From NCBI GenBank assembly GCA_046728975.1, contig JBKPFU010000207.1, positions 1 to 6,754 of the forward strand: a stretch of DNA of 6,754 bases, read 5' to 3'. The notes under the pieces are model-generated. The model was not told the DNA's origin. It saw only the letters and a program-made list of their open reading frames with translations, and did no database searches. The position numbers and the translations under genes were made by a program. The DNA comes from JBKPFU01 sp046728975 (lineage in GTDB: Bacteria; Actinomycetota; Thermoleophilia; Gaiellales; Gaiellaceae). Positions 1 to 5,625 of the stretch are shown piece after piece. Numbering within the stretch: position 1 is the first letter of the stretch; each line of letters opens with the position of its first letter.

Positions 1-389
1 AGCTCGTGTTCGCGGTCCGGTTCCTCGACGCCGTGCACGACCGGGAAGGCGCCGCGCCGGCCCTGCTGAGACGCCTCGGCGAGTACGTCCCCGACGATGG
101 CCGGTTGCCGGTGGTGGGCGGTCGTCCCGACGAGGCTTTGCTGCCCCTCGACCTCGCTCCCGAGCCCGGTCGACCCGCGCGAGCCATCCTCGACGAGGCG
201 GCGGTCGCCGCCGACCTCGAACGGCTCGCGAGCGAACAGCGCAGGGACGGCGGGTGGTCGGTCGACTTCCAGAGCTACTCACCGGCTGCGGCGCTGGAGT
301 GGCGCGGCTATGCGACGGTGCGCGCGGTCACCGTCATACGCGACAACGGCATCATCGACATCCCGGCTGCGCAAAGCAGCGGTCGCTAA
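1..389 (+). CDS. C-terminal part of a prenyltransferase/squalene-cyclase-repeat-like protein (5' truncated by the window)
   Basis: The frame is open from the first bases and ends at TAA 387-389; the GTG at 6 is probably internal, because the frame continues upstream out of the window. The last 35 or so residues carry the best clue: a segment RRDGGWSVDFQSYSPAAALE followed by WRGYATVRAV. An R-x-DGGW-x-V/I-D repeat with a conserved W-x-G-x-x-T tail is typical of actinobacterial proteins annotated with prenyltransferase/squalene-oxidase (alpha-alpha barrel) repeats. The earlier part is rich in D, E, R, A, P and L and looks soluble. Enzymatic activity cannot be judged, since the catalytic region of such proteins would lie upstream. 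Many family members are uncharacterised, so I name only the fold-family resemblance. The next plus-strand gene starts 236 bp further on, so an operon is not implied. Confidence 0.7.
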   Translation, partial: LVFAVRFLDAVHDREGAAPALLRRLGEYVPDDGRLPVVGGRPDEALLPLDLAPEPGRPARAILDEAAVAADLERLASEQRRDGGWSVDFQSYSPAAALEWRGYATVRAVTVIRDNGIIDIPAAQSSGR

Positions 390-394
390 GCCGC

Positions 395-619
395 CTAGAG
401 CGCCTGAACGCCCTTCACGACCGTCAAGAGGATGATCAGCGGGGCGAGGCCCCTCTGGCCGAGCGGGAGCCACTACCGGCGATCAGCGCCAGGGGGGATG
501 TAGAGCGCGAACGAAGTGACGTTGGACGCCATGGCCGCGCAGCCGGCGACGAACGAGCGCTCGACGTGGGAGGGGTCGTCGGTGATGGTGGCGGATACTG
601 CGGCGTCATTCCGTAGCGT
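395..619 (-). pseudogene. Remnant of a small membrane-protein gene
   Basis: One minus-strand frame lies between stops TGA 622-620 and TAG 397-395. It reads SATITDDPSHVERSFVAG, then MASNVTSFALYIPPGADRR, an in-frame TAG (475-473), then WLPLGQRGLAPLIILLTVV and KGVQAL-stop. Nearly every codon before about 500 ends in G or C, as in neighbouring real genes, and the end forms a convincing hydrophobic helix. There is no ATG, GTG or TTG near the 5' end; the first in-frame ATG is at 532. Two explanations fit. One is a single nonsense mutation plus loss of the start. The other is indels: losing one base of the G6 tract at 492-497 joins the frame to another reading PLALIAGSGSRSARG, and a second shift restores LAPLIILL. 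A TTG at 623 (LNATE) could be the old start if one base near 608 is extra. I do not recognise the family. Sequencing error is possible. Confidence 0.45.
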
Positions 620-625
620 TCAAGG

Positions 626-1453
626 GTGTTGATCGATTTCGCGGTCCGACGGCTGAGCGCCGCCCTTTTAGTTCTTGGCGCGTCGATTGCGGCGGCAGCC
701 TCTGCGCCTCCGCCGCCGAACGCGGCAATCCCGCGCGACCCCGCGCGGCTCGCAAGCACTCTGACCACGACGGACGCGGCGCTTCGCGGCGCCATCGATG
801 CCTGGACGTTGCGCGGCGCGAGCCGTCGCCCTGTGACGCTGTACGCGCTGTACGAGCAGCGGATCTACCTCGTGCTCGCGCAGCGCCCGGCGCTCTCGCG
901 GCGGACGATCTCACGCCTGCGCCCCCGTCTCGCGCGCGACGCTCGCGACAACGTGGTCGCGAAGCGTGAGCTCTGGCGGATCACGCCGACGAGCCGCTTG
1001 CGCCGGTTCAGAACGGGCCCGTCGCTCCCGGCGCCGGTCCTTCTGCGCTACTACCGCGAGGCCGAGCGGCGCTTCGAGGTTAGCCGGCAGGTGCTCGCCG
1101 CCATCAACCTCGTCGAGTCGTCGTTCAACAAGCTCCGCAACGCGAGCGCGACCGGCGCGCAGGGCCCGATGCAGTTCATGCCGGCCACGTGGCGCGCATA
1201 CGGGATGGGCGGGGACGTCCACGATCCTCACGACGCGATCATGGGCGCCGCGAACTACCTGCGCGCGAACGGCGCGCCGCAGAACTACCGGCGTGCCCTC
1301 TACCGGTACAACCCGTCGCCCTTGTACGTCGACGCGATCCTCCGCTACGCGGCGCGCATCAAGCGCGACCGGCACGCGTTCTACGAGTACTACAGCTGGC
1401 AGGTGTTCGTTCGGACGCCGAACGGCCTCCGTCGGCTGACCGGGCCGCGTTAG
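626..1453 (+). CDS. Secreted lytic transglycosylase, SLT (goose-lysozyme-like) domain
   Basis: This 275-residue protein probably cleaves the MurNAc-GlcNAc bond of peptidoglycan outside the membrane. Residues 1-27 form a signal peptide: VRRL, then a hydrophobic core ALLVLGASIAAAASA, with likely cleavage after A27. Residues 28 to about 140 are an Arg/Ala-rich helical stretch of no recognised family. The SLT domain covers about 145-250. The catalytic Glu is E164 in INLVESSFN. It is followed by the substrate-cleft motif GAQGPMQFMPATW (177-189), the AANYLRANG helix (208-216) and the late motif ALYRYNPS (224-231). All signature residues are present, so it should be active. The start is GTG 626; TTG 629 is possible, and an in-frame TAG at 614-616 rules out anything further upstream. 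No good Shine-Dalgarno sequence is visible. Its TAG stop overlaps the convergent kinase stop by 4 nt. It may act in cell-wall turnover or spore/cell separation; the sequence does not say which. Confidence 0.9.
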   Translation: MLIDFAVRRLSAALLVLGASIAAAASAPPPPNAAIPRDPARLASTLTTTDAALRGAIDAWTLRGASRRPVTLYALYEQRIYLVLAQRPALSRRTISRLRPRLARDARDNVVAKRELWRITPTSRLRRFRTGPSLPAPVLLRYYREAERRFEVSRQVLAAINLVESSFNKLRNASATGAQGPMQFMPATWRAYGMGGDVHDPHDAIMGAANYLRANGAPQNYRRALYRYNPSPLYVDAILRYAARIKRDRHAFYEYYSWQVFVRTPNGLRRLTGPR

Positions 1454-2832
1454 GCGCGAAGAACGACTTCGAGCGCGGTCCCGCGGCCGGGCTTCGAGTC
1501 GAGGCGGAAGCCGCCGCCGATGCTCGCGGTGCGCGCCTTCATGTTCTTCAGGCCCTGCCCCGGCGTGACCGACTCGTCGTCGAACCCCGAGCCGTCGTCG
1601 ACGACGGTCACGACCCGCTCCTCGCCGCGCATGCCGATTCGAACGTCCGCTCGGCGCGCGCCGGCGTGCTTCCGCGCGTTCGCGAGCCCTTCCTGAACGA
1701 TGCGGAAGACCACGATCTGCTCGTCCGGCGCCAGGTGGACGTCGGCGTCGATCTCCAGATCGACCTCGAGCCGGCCGTCGGAGGTCAGGAAGTCGACATA
1801 CCGGCGAAGTGCGGCGTCGAACGGGGCCGTCCCGCTCGCGGACGAGAGCGCGAGGATCGCGAACCTCGCTTCCTGCTGGGCCGCGGTTGCGGCTTGCTTC
1901 AGGTCGGGGATCGTCGTCTCGGGCGGCGCGCCGTTCTCGAGCATCGTGGCGTGCGTGGAGACCGCGAACAGGTACTGCGCCAGGCCGTCGTGTATCTCGC
2001 GCGCAACCCGCGCGCGCTCCTCGGCGACGGCGCGCCCGAACTCGGCGAAGCGGATCGCCCGCCAGACGCCGACGAGCAGCACCGCGTAGGACAGCAGCCG
2101 GAGGAAGTCGCCCTGCGAGACGAACCGGCTGGAGACGAGCGGCGTGAAGACGTAGTGCAGCTCAGCAAAGACCGCTAGCGTCGCCCCTAGGGCGAGCCAG
2201 CGGTCGAGATCCTGTCCGCGAGAGCGATAGCGCAGGCCGAACCCGATGCCGGCGAGCAGGCTCACGAGCGCCTGCGCGGCCAGGGCGGCGGTGAGCATGA
2301 ACGGCTGCTCGTCGCCGCGGCCAGGAGCGAGCGGCGGCAGAATCGTGCCGAGCGAGCGGGCCAGCGTCCAGATCACGACGAGGCCGACGCCGACGGCGAA
2401 CAGAGCTTCGAACAACGCGGTGCGCCGCGCTGTCACGCGCGCTCCGCGGGCAAATGGCGCCGCCGCGATCAGCGTTCCCGCGAGCAGGCGGCCGCCGACA
2501 CCGGCCCACGCCTCGTCGCGATGGAGCGGTTGCCCGCCCAGGAGCGGCGTGATCGCGAAGAAGAGCGTCGCCGCCGCCGCCGCCGAGAAGCCGGCGCACA
2601 GCAAGAGATCGAGGCGACGCCCGTCGACCGAGAAGCGGACGCCGGCGAGCACTGCCACGAGGACGGCTGCAAGCGCCACCGCCGTGTCGAGCACGAGCCG
2701 GAACTGGGGCAACTCGTAGGTCGAGCGCAGCGTCGGATAGGCGACGAAGAGCGCCAGGGCTGCGCCGAGCAGCCCCAGGAGGAGCACTTCGCCCCAGAGC
2801 CAAGCCTGGTATTCGTTTTCTTGGCGCCGCAC
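1450..2832 (-). CDS. Membrane sensor histidine kinase, NarX/LiaS type (HPK7, HisKA_3)
   Basis: This 460-residue kinase should autophosphorylate on His and pass phosphate to a NarL-type regulator, almost certainly the divergent one next door. The N-terminal half is a multi-span membrane sensor with hydrophobic segments near 12-31, 49-64, 74-95, 111-127, 138-158, 178-200, 213-229 and 243-258, and no sizeable extracellular domain. The dimerisation/phosphoacceptor helix follows: RVAREIHDGLAQYL, with phospho-acceptor H281 and the adjacent D-x-x-x-Q (D282, Q286) linked to phosphatase activity in this family. The ATPase has the N box EGLANARKHA (N385), the D/G1 box VVDDGSGFD (410-418), and the G2 region GQGLKNMKART through KPGRGT (425-452). 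No PAS, GAF or HAMP domain is seen. The start is GTG 2832, supported by AAAAGGG five bases upstream; an ATG at 2834 is out of frame. The ligand is unknown; an intramembrane or cell-envelope signal is an inference from the topology. Confidence 0.93.
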   Translation of the reverse strand: MRRQENEYQAWLWGEVLLLGLLGAALALFVAYPTLRSTYELPQFRLVLDTAVALAAVLVAVLAGVRFSVDGRRLDLLLCAGFSAAAAATLFFAITPLLGGQPLHRDEAWAGVGGRLLAGTLIAAAPFARGARVTARRTALFEALFAVGVGLVVIWTLARSLGTILPPLAPGRGDEQPFMLTAALAAQALVSLLAGIGFGLRYRSRGQDLDRWLALGATLAVFAELHYVFTPLVSSRFVSQGDFLRLLSYAVLLVGVWRAIRFAEFGRAVAEERARVAREIHDGLAQYLFAVSTHATMLENGAPPETTIPDLKQAATAAQQEARFAILALSSASGTAPFDAALRRYVDFLTSDGRLEVDLEIDADVHLAPDEQIVVFRIVQEGLANARKHAGARRADVRIGMRGEERVVTVVDDGSGFDDESVTPGQGLKNMKARTASIGGGFRLDSKPGRGTALEVVLRA

Positions 2833-2882
2833 ATTGACCCTTTTCGGCAGGACACTCGCGGCCGATAAGCGTCTGCGAGGCG
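2833..2882. promoter_or_regulatory. Shared 50-bp divergent control region of the kinase and response regulator
   Basis: The two genes start back to back with only 50 bp between the start codons, so promoters for both must lie here or extend into the coding ends. A TTGACC hexamer at 2834-2839 resembles a -35 element, and GATAAG at 2864-2869 weakly resembles a -10, but the spacing (24 bp) does not make them a standard pair. A short inverted repeat TCGGC/GCCGA (2844-2848 and 2861-2865, 12-bp spacer) could be a half-site pair for a regulator. Autoregulation by the adjacent LuxR-type protein is an inference from layout only. Confidence 0.35.
2838..2844 (-). promoter_or_regulatory. Shine-Dalgarno site of the histidine kinase
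   Basis: On the minus strand the sequence reads AAAAGGG, then TCAAT, then GTG. The purine run lies 5 nt from the GTG at 2832. This selects that GTG over the out-of-frame ATG that overlaps it (2834-2832). Confidence 0.6.
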
Positions 2883-3527
2883 ATGAGCTTGCGAATCCTG
2901 ATCGTCGACGACCATCCGCTGACGCGCGATGCGCTCGCCGCGCTGCTCGGCCAGAACGGCTTCGAGGTCGTCGGCCAGGCCGCCGACGGCGAGGAGGCGA
3001 TCGAGCTCGCGCGCCGCCTGCAGCCGGCTCTGGTGCTCCTCGACGTGACGATGCCGGGCCTTGACGGGCTCGGCGCGCTGCCGCGGTTGCGCGACGCCGC
3101 GCCGGAATGCGAGGTCGTCGTGCTGACCGCGTCGGGGACGGAAGACAAGCTGCTCGCCGCGATCCGCGGCGGGGCCGCCGGCTACCTGCTCAAGACCGAG
3201 CCACCGGAGCGGATCGTCGACTTCCTGCGCGGTGTCGCGCAGGGCGAGGCAGCCCTCTCCGGCGAGATCGCGCGGCGGCTGCTCGAGCAGGTCCGCGAGG
3301 GAAACGGGCGCGGTTCGGGGGTTCCTGACGAGATCGCCGCGGCTCTTAGCGCCCGAGAGGTCGAGGTCCTGCTCCTACTCGACGACCATCTCGGGACAGA
3401 CGAAATCGCGAAGCGCCTCTTCATCTCGGAGCACACGGTCCGCTCGCACGTGAAGAGCCTGCTGCGCAAGCTCGGGGTTTCCTCGCGCCGCGAGGCGCTC
3501 GAGGCGCTGACGCTCGCGCGCTCGTAG
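2883..3527 (+). CDS. NarL/FixJ-type response regulator with LuxR-family DNA-binding domain
   Basis: This 214-residue regulator is the likely phosphorylation target of the divergent kinase. The receiver domain (about 4-120) has the acidic pocket D9-D10 (LIVDDHP), phospho-acceptor D54 in VLLDVTMPGLDG, T82 in VVLTAS, and K104 in GYLLKTEPPE. After a linker rich in Gly (about 138-147), the helix-turn-helix domain LSAREVEVL (155-163) with TDEIAKRLFISEHTVRSHVK (172-191) and LLRKLGV is a complete LuxR/GerE signature. All phosphotransfer residues are intact. The ATG at 2883 has GAGG only 2 nt upstream; the in-frame TTG at 2889 would sit 8 nt from the same GAGG, so the true start could be two codons later (LRILIVDD). 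Target genes are unknown. Its own divergent promoter and the palindromes just past its stop codon are candidate binding sites, but this is untested. Confidence 0.94.
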   Translation: MSLRILIVDDHPLTRDALAALLGQNGFEVVGQAADGEEAIELARRLQPALVLLDVTMPGLDGLGALPRLRDAAPECEVVVLTASGTEDKLLAAIRGGAAGYLLKTEPPERIVDFLRGVAQGEAALSGEIARRLLEQVREGNGRGSGVPDEIAAALSAREVEVLLLLDDHLGTDEIAKRLFISEHTVRSHVKSLLRKLGVSSRREALEALTLARS

Positions 3528-3537
3528 CGACGCATTC

Positions 3538-3574
3538 ACTCACCATGGGTGAGTCGAATCACCCGCGCTGCGGG
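3538..3574. repeat. Cluster of three overlapping inverted repeats after the response regulator
   Basis: Three dyads are packed into 37 bp, starting 11 bp past the regulator stop. First is ACTCACC-ATG-GGTGAGT (3538-3554), a perfect 7-bp stem. Second is GGGTGA-GTCGAA-TCACCC (3547-3564), a perfect 6-bp stem that reuses the right arm of the first. Third is CCCGC-GCT-GCGGG (3562-3574), a perfect 5-bp stem that reuses the last bases of the second. The middle hairpin excludes both others. No T tract follows. It could be a two- or three-half-site operator (half-site TCACC), an RNA switch, or 3'-end protection of the regulator mRNA. Confidence 0.55.
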
Positions 3575-3620
3575 AGGCCGGGGTCATGAGAGGCCGCGCG
3601 CCCGCGCCGATATCGGGAGC

Positions 3621-3642
3621 GACACTCCTCCTGAACAGTGTC
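3621..3642 (+). other. Hairpin with a CCTCCT (anti-Shine-Dalgarno) loop
   Basis: GACACT (3621-3626) and AGTGTC (3637-3642) form a perfect 6-bp stem around the 10-base loop CCTCCTGAAC. In RNA the loop would display CCUCCU, complementary to ribosome binding sites, a feature of some small regulatory RNAs in Gram-positive bacteria. No protein-coding frame is convincing here. The functional reading is inference. Confidence 0.3.
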
Positions 3643-3675
3643 TGGAGCGCGGTGGCTCTGTGCTTCCTCGGCGAT

Positions 3676-3707
3676 ACGGCCGGCCTTCGATCAGAGGCCG
3701 GCCGTTT
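3676..3707. terminator. Strong GC hairpin, probable bidirectional terminator between convergent units
   Basis: ACGGCCGGCCT (3676-3686) pairs perfectly with AGGCCGGCCGT (3695-3705) across an 8-base loop. On the plus strand the stem is followed by TTTCATT, a short T-rich tail; on the minus strand no T run follows. The stop codon of the deacetylase (3693-3691) lies inside the loop. The place, between the end of the response regulator and the end of the minus-strand operon, fits a shared terminator, as does the weak T tract common in high-GC bacteria. Confidence 0.6.
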
Positions 3708-4539
3708 CATTGAACCCGTCCAACGCGGCGCGAACGAGCGTAGGGAGCGCCTCGACGTTGTAGCCGCCCTCCAGCACCGCGGCGACGCGCGGCGCGAGCG
3801 CCGCCGAGTGGCGCGCGAGAGCCCTGAACCCAGCCTCCGTGACACGCATGCCTCCGAGCGGATCGTCCTCATAGGCGTCGAAGCCCGCGGAGACGAGCAC
3901 GAGCTCGGGCTCGAACGCGGTCACCACCGGCTCGACGAACCTCACGAACGCGGCCTCGTGCTGATCGTCGCCGGCCCCCGCCGGAAGCTGCACGTTCACC
4001 GTCGTCTCGTTGCCCTCGCCCGGGCCGCCGGTGCCGGGATAGAACGGCCACCGGTGGATGGACACGTACAAGATCGTGGGGTCGTCCCAGAACATGTCCT
4101 GGGTCCCGTTGCCGTGGTGGACGTCCCAGTCCACGATCGCGACGCGCTTCACACCGAGCTCGGTCTGCGCGAACCGCGCGGCGATCGCGACGTTGTTGAA
4201 CAGGCAGAACCCCATCGCGCGGTCGGGCAGCGCGTGGTGGCCCGGCGGCCGTACGAGCGCGAACCCTCGCATTTCCGCGGCCTGGCAGGAAGCTCCCGCG
4301 GCCAGGAGCGCGGCCTCGTAGCTCGTCCCGGAGCAGATGGTGTCCGGGTCGAGCCACGTCGGCTCCGAGATCGACCTGACGAGCCCTATGAACTCGCGCG
4401 TGTGACACAGCTCGAGCGCTGAACCCGCCGCCGGCGGGACCTCCCGCACCTCGAGAGCCGCGAGAAGGGCCGCGAGCCGGGCTTCCGACTCGGGATGCGC
4501 GCCCGTCGGATGCAGGCGCGCGAAGTCCGGGTGGCTCAG
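3691..4539 (-). CDS. HDAC / AcuC-like zinc-dependent deacetylase, probably starting at CTG
   Basis: This is a member of the arginase/deacetylase fold family (histone deacetylases, AcuC, acetylpolyamine amidohydrolases) that removes acetyl groups from lysine or polyamine-like amines. Counting from GTG 4449, the active site is complete: the tandem His pair in RPPGHHA (71-72), zinc ligands D109 and H111 in DWDVHHGNGTQ, D191 in SAGFDAYEDDPLGG, and the EGGYN motif with Y230. The GTG start would give 252 residues but cut off a conserved-looking N-terminus that is open upstream: SHPDFARLHPTGAHPESEAR then LAALLAALE, matching the family's HP-x-x-x-x-RL opening. No ATG, GTG or TTG lies upstream in frame. 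CTG 4539 overlaps the TGA of the preceding gene as CTGA, suggesting coupled translation and a 282-residue protein. Last gene of a four-gene operon. The substrate is not decided by the sequence. Confidence 0.9.
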   Translation of the reverse strand: MSHPDFARLHPTGAHPESEARLAALLAALEVREVPPAAGSALELCHTREFIGLVRSISEPTWLDPDTICSGTSYEAALLAAGASCQAAEMRGFALVRPPGHHALPDRAMGFCLFNNVAIAARFAQTELGVKRVAIVDWDVHHGNGTQDMFWDDPTILYVSIHRWPFYPGTGGPGEGNETTVNVQLPAGAGDDQHEAAFVRFVEPVVTAFEPELVLVSAGFDAYEDDPLGGMRVTEAGFRALARHSAALAPRVAAVLEGGYNVEALPTLVRAALDGFNETAGL

Positions 4540-4772
4540 GAGCTCGATCGCCTGACCGCGTCCGCTAGCGTCGCGAGCTCCACCCCGCGCTGCGCCCGGC
4601 CGACGAGGTAGCAGAGCAGCGGCGCGTTCGTCCGCTCGCCGCTGTCATGCGCCGCGATGCGGGCGAGGTCGAGGAGGGTGCGCGTCGCCTCCTCGTCGAG
4701 CTCGAGCTCGTCCGGAGGAACCCCCGCTGCGCGCGCCACCGCGTCCCGCGCCTCGGTCAGCCACTGGTCCAC
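4536..4772 (-). CDS. Small DUF6457-like protein
   Basis: This is a 78-residue acidic, helical, soluble protein starting MDQWLTEARDAVARAAGVPP. It has a central DELELDEEATRTLLDLARIA and then AHDSGERTNAPLLCYLVGRA. The pattern (W near the N-terminus, LLDLAR-x-x-AH, then R-x-x-APL-x-x-(F/Y)LVG) resembles DUF6457, a short actinobacterial domain found alone or joined to molybdopterin-guanine-dinucleotide (MobA-like) proteins. No catalytic residues are apparent, and no molybdenum-cofactor gene is in the window, so a cofactor role is only a family hint. The frame stays open well upstream, but that part overlaps the exonuclease gene antiparallel in codon sense and is not protein-like; GTG 4772, 10 nt after the exonuclease stop, is the natural start. 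Its TGA (4538-4536) overlaps the likely CTG start of the deacetylase. Confidence 0.72.
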   Translation of the reverse strand: MDQWLTEARDAVARAAGVPPDELELDEEATRTLLDLARIAAHDSGERTNAPLLCYLVGRAQRGVELATLADAVRRSSS

Positions 4773-4782
4773 GGCGGCGATC

Positions 4783-5625
4783 TTAGTCCTGGGCCCTGGC
4801 CGCGAGCCGCTCCGCGAGCTGGTTGATGCCCCAGCTGCGAACGAGAGCGGACGCCTCCGCCCAGGCAGGGTTCTGATCCTGAGGGAGGATAGGGAGGGGA
4901 GCGGAGGCGTCCAGCGTCGCGATTCGACGGTAGAGCCGGAGTTCCTCCGCGTGCGCCGCAAAACGTCCGGCGGCCAGAGCCTCCTCGAGCGAGCCGTACT
5001 GGCGGAGGATCTCGGCCGCCTTCTTCGGGCCGACGCCGGGCATGCCCGGCAAGCGGTCGGAGGGGTCGCCGCGGAGTGCGATGAAGTCGGGCACCTGGCT
5101 CGGCTCTACCCCGTACCGCTCCCGCACCTCATCGGGGCCGATTCGCGTGAGCTCCGAGACGCCGCGCACCGGTTGCAGGATGGTCGTCTTCTCGCTCGCC
5201 AGCTGGAAGGCGTCGCGATCCGACGTCGCCACGAGGACGGAGCCGCCGGCCTTCTCCTCCGCGGCGGCCGCGGCCGCGAGGAAATCGTCGGCCTCGTAGC
5301 CGCCTTCTTTGACACGCGCGAACCCCATCGCCTCGACGAGCTCCGGGAGCAGCGCCAGCTGCTCCAGCAGGTCGTCGTCGAACTGCCGCCCCGCCTGGTA
5401 CCCGTCGAAGGCCTCGTGCCGGTAGGTCGGGGTCTCGAGCGAATCCCAGGCGACGAGGATCGCGCGCGGGCCCTCGTCGTCCCAGAGGCGAAGGAGCATG
5501 TTCGCGAAGCCGATGATGGCGCCGGCCGGCTTCGAACCGCCGGCGCGGCGGATCGTCTTCGGCAGCGCGTGGTACGCGCGGTGGGCGAGCGAGTCGCCGT
5601 CGATTGCGAGCAGCGGCCTAGCCAA
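4783..5625 (-). CDS. Stand-alone 5'-3' exonuclease / flap endonuclease (Pol I N-domain type)
   Basis: This 280-residue protein matches the 5' nuclease domain of DNA polymerase I without the polymerase, so it likely trims flaps and 5' ends in replication or repair. Metal ligands in order: D9 and D11 in LAIDGDSLAHRAYHA, D61 in AWDS, then PTYRHEAFDGYQAGR, E111/D113/D114 in YEADDFLA, D136/D138 in TSDRDAFQL, and D187/D190 in the helix-3-turn-helix GDPSDRLPGMPGVGPKKAA (186-204). The usual Lys of the YKA-x-R motif is Gln (Q77), a change I believe occurs in other actinobacterial stand-alone members. The start is TTG 5625, supported by GGAGG six bases upstream; it overlaps the acyltransferase end by 8 nt, so translation is coupled. 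The stop is TAA 4785-4783. A full-length Pol I is presumably encoded elsewhere; this would be a paralogue. Confidence 0.92.
   Translation of the reverse strand: MARPLLAIDGDSLAHRAYHALPKTIRRAGGSKPAGAIIGFANMLLRLWDDEGPRAILVAWDSLETPTYRHEAFDGYQAGRQFDDDLLEQLALLPELVEAMGFARVKEGGYEADDFLAAAAAAEEKAGGSVLVATSDRDAFQLASEKTTILQPVRGVSELTRIGPDEVRERYGVEPSQVPDFIALRGDPSDRLPGMPGVGPKKAAEILRQYGSLEEALAAGRFAAHAEELRLYRRIATLDASAPLPILPQDQNPAWAEASALVRSWGINQLAERLAARAQD

Noticed and set aside
254..616. Plus-strand open frame across the gap before the transglycosylase
   Set aside because: Charged, low-complexity composition overlapping the end of the first gene out of frame. The minus strand has the better coding signal here.
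1189..2178. Long plus-strand open frame running through the transglycosylase end and antisense to the kinase
   Set aside because: It is very rich in Arg, Asp and Glu with no recognisable motif, and is the mirror of the strongly supported kinase frame in high-GC DNA.
2834..2869. TTGACC ... GATAAG as a sigma-70-type promoter for the response regulator
   Set aside because: The 24-bp spacing is too long for a standard pair, so I kept only the general divergent control region.
3586..3631. Tiny minus-strand peptide (GTG near 3624) beside AGGAGGAG
   Set aside because: The purine run abuts the GTG with almost no spacing and the peptide is about 13 residues. The purines are better explained as the complement of the CCTCCT hairpin loop.
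3586..4422. Plus-strand frame starting ATG 3586 with MRGRAPAPISGATLLLNSVWSAV
   Set aside because: The first 40 residues look mildly membrane-like, but the frame then runs antisense through the deacetylase with shadow composition. A truncated real peptide has no stop codon to end it.
4773..4961. Upstream extension of the DUF6457-like frame to an ATG at 4961
   Set aside because: The extension is Ser/Arg/Pro-rich, lies within the exonuclease gene in another frame, and lacks family similarity. GTG 4772 gives the normal small-protein length.
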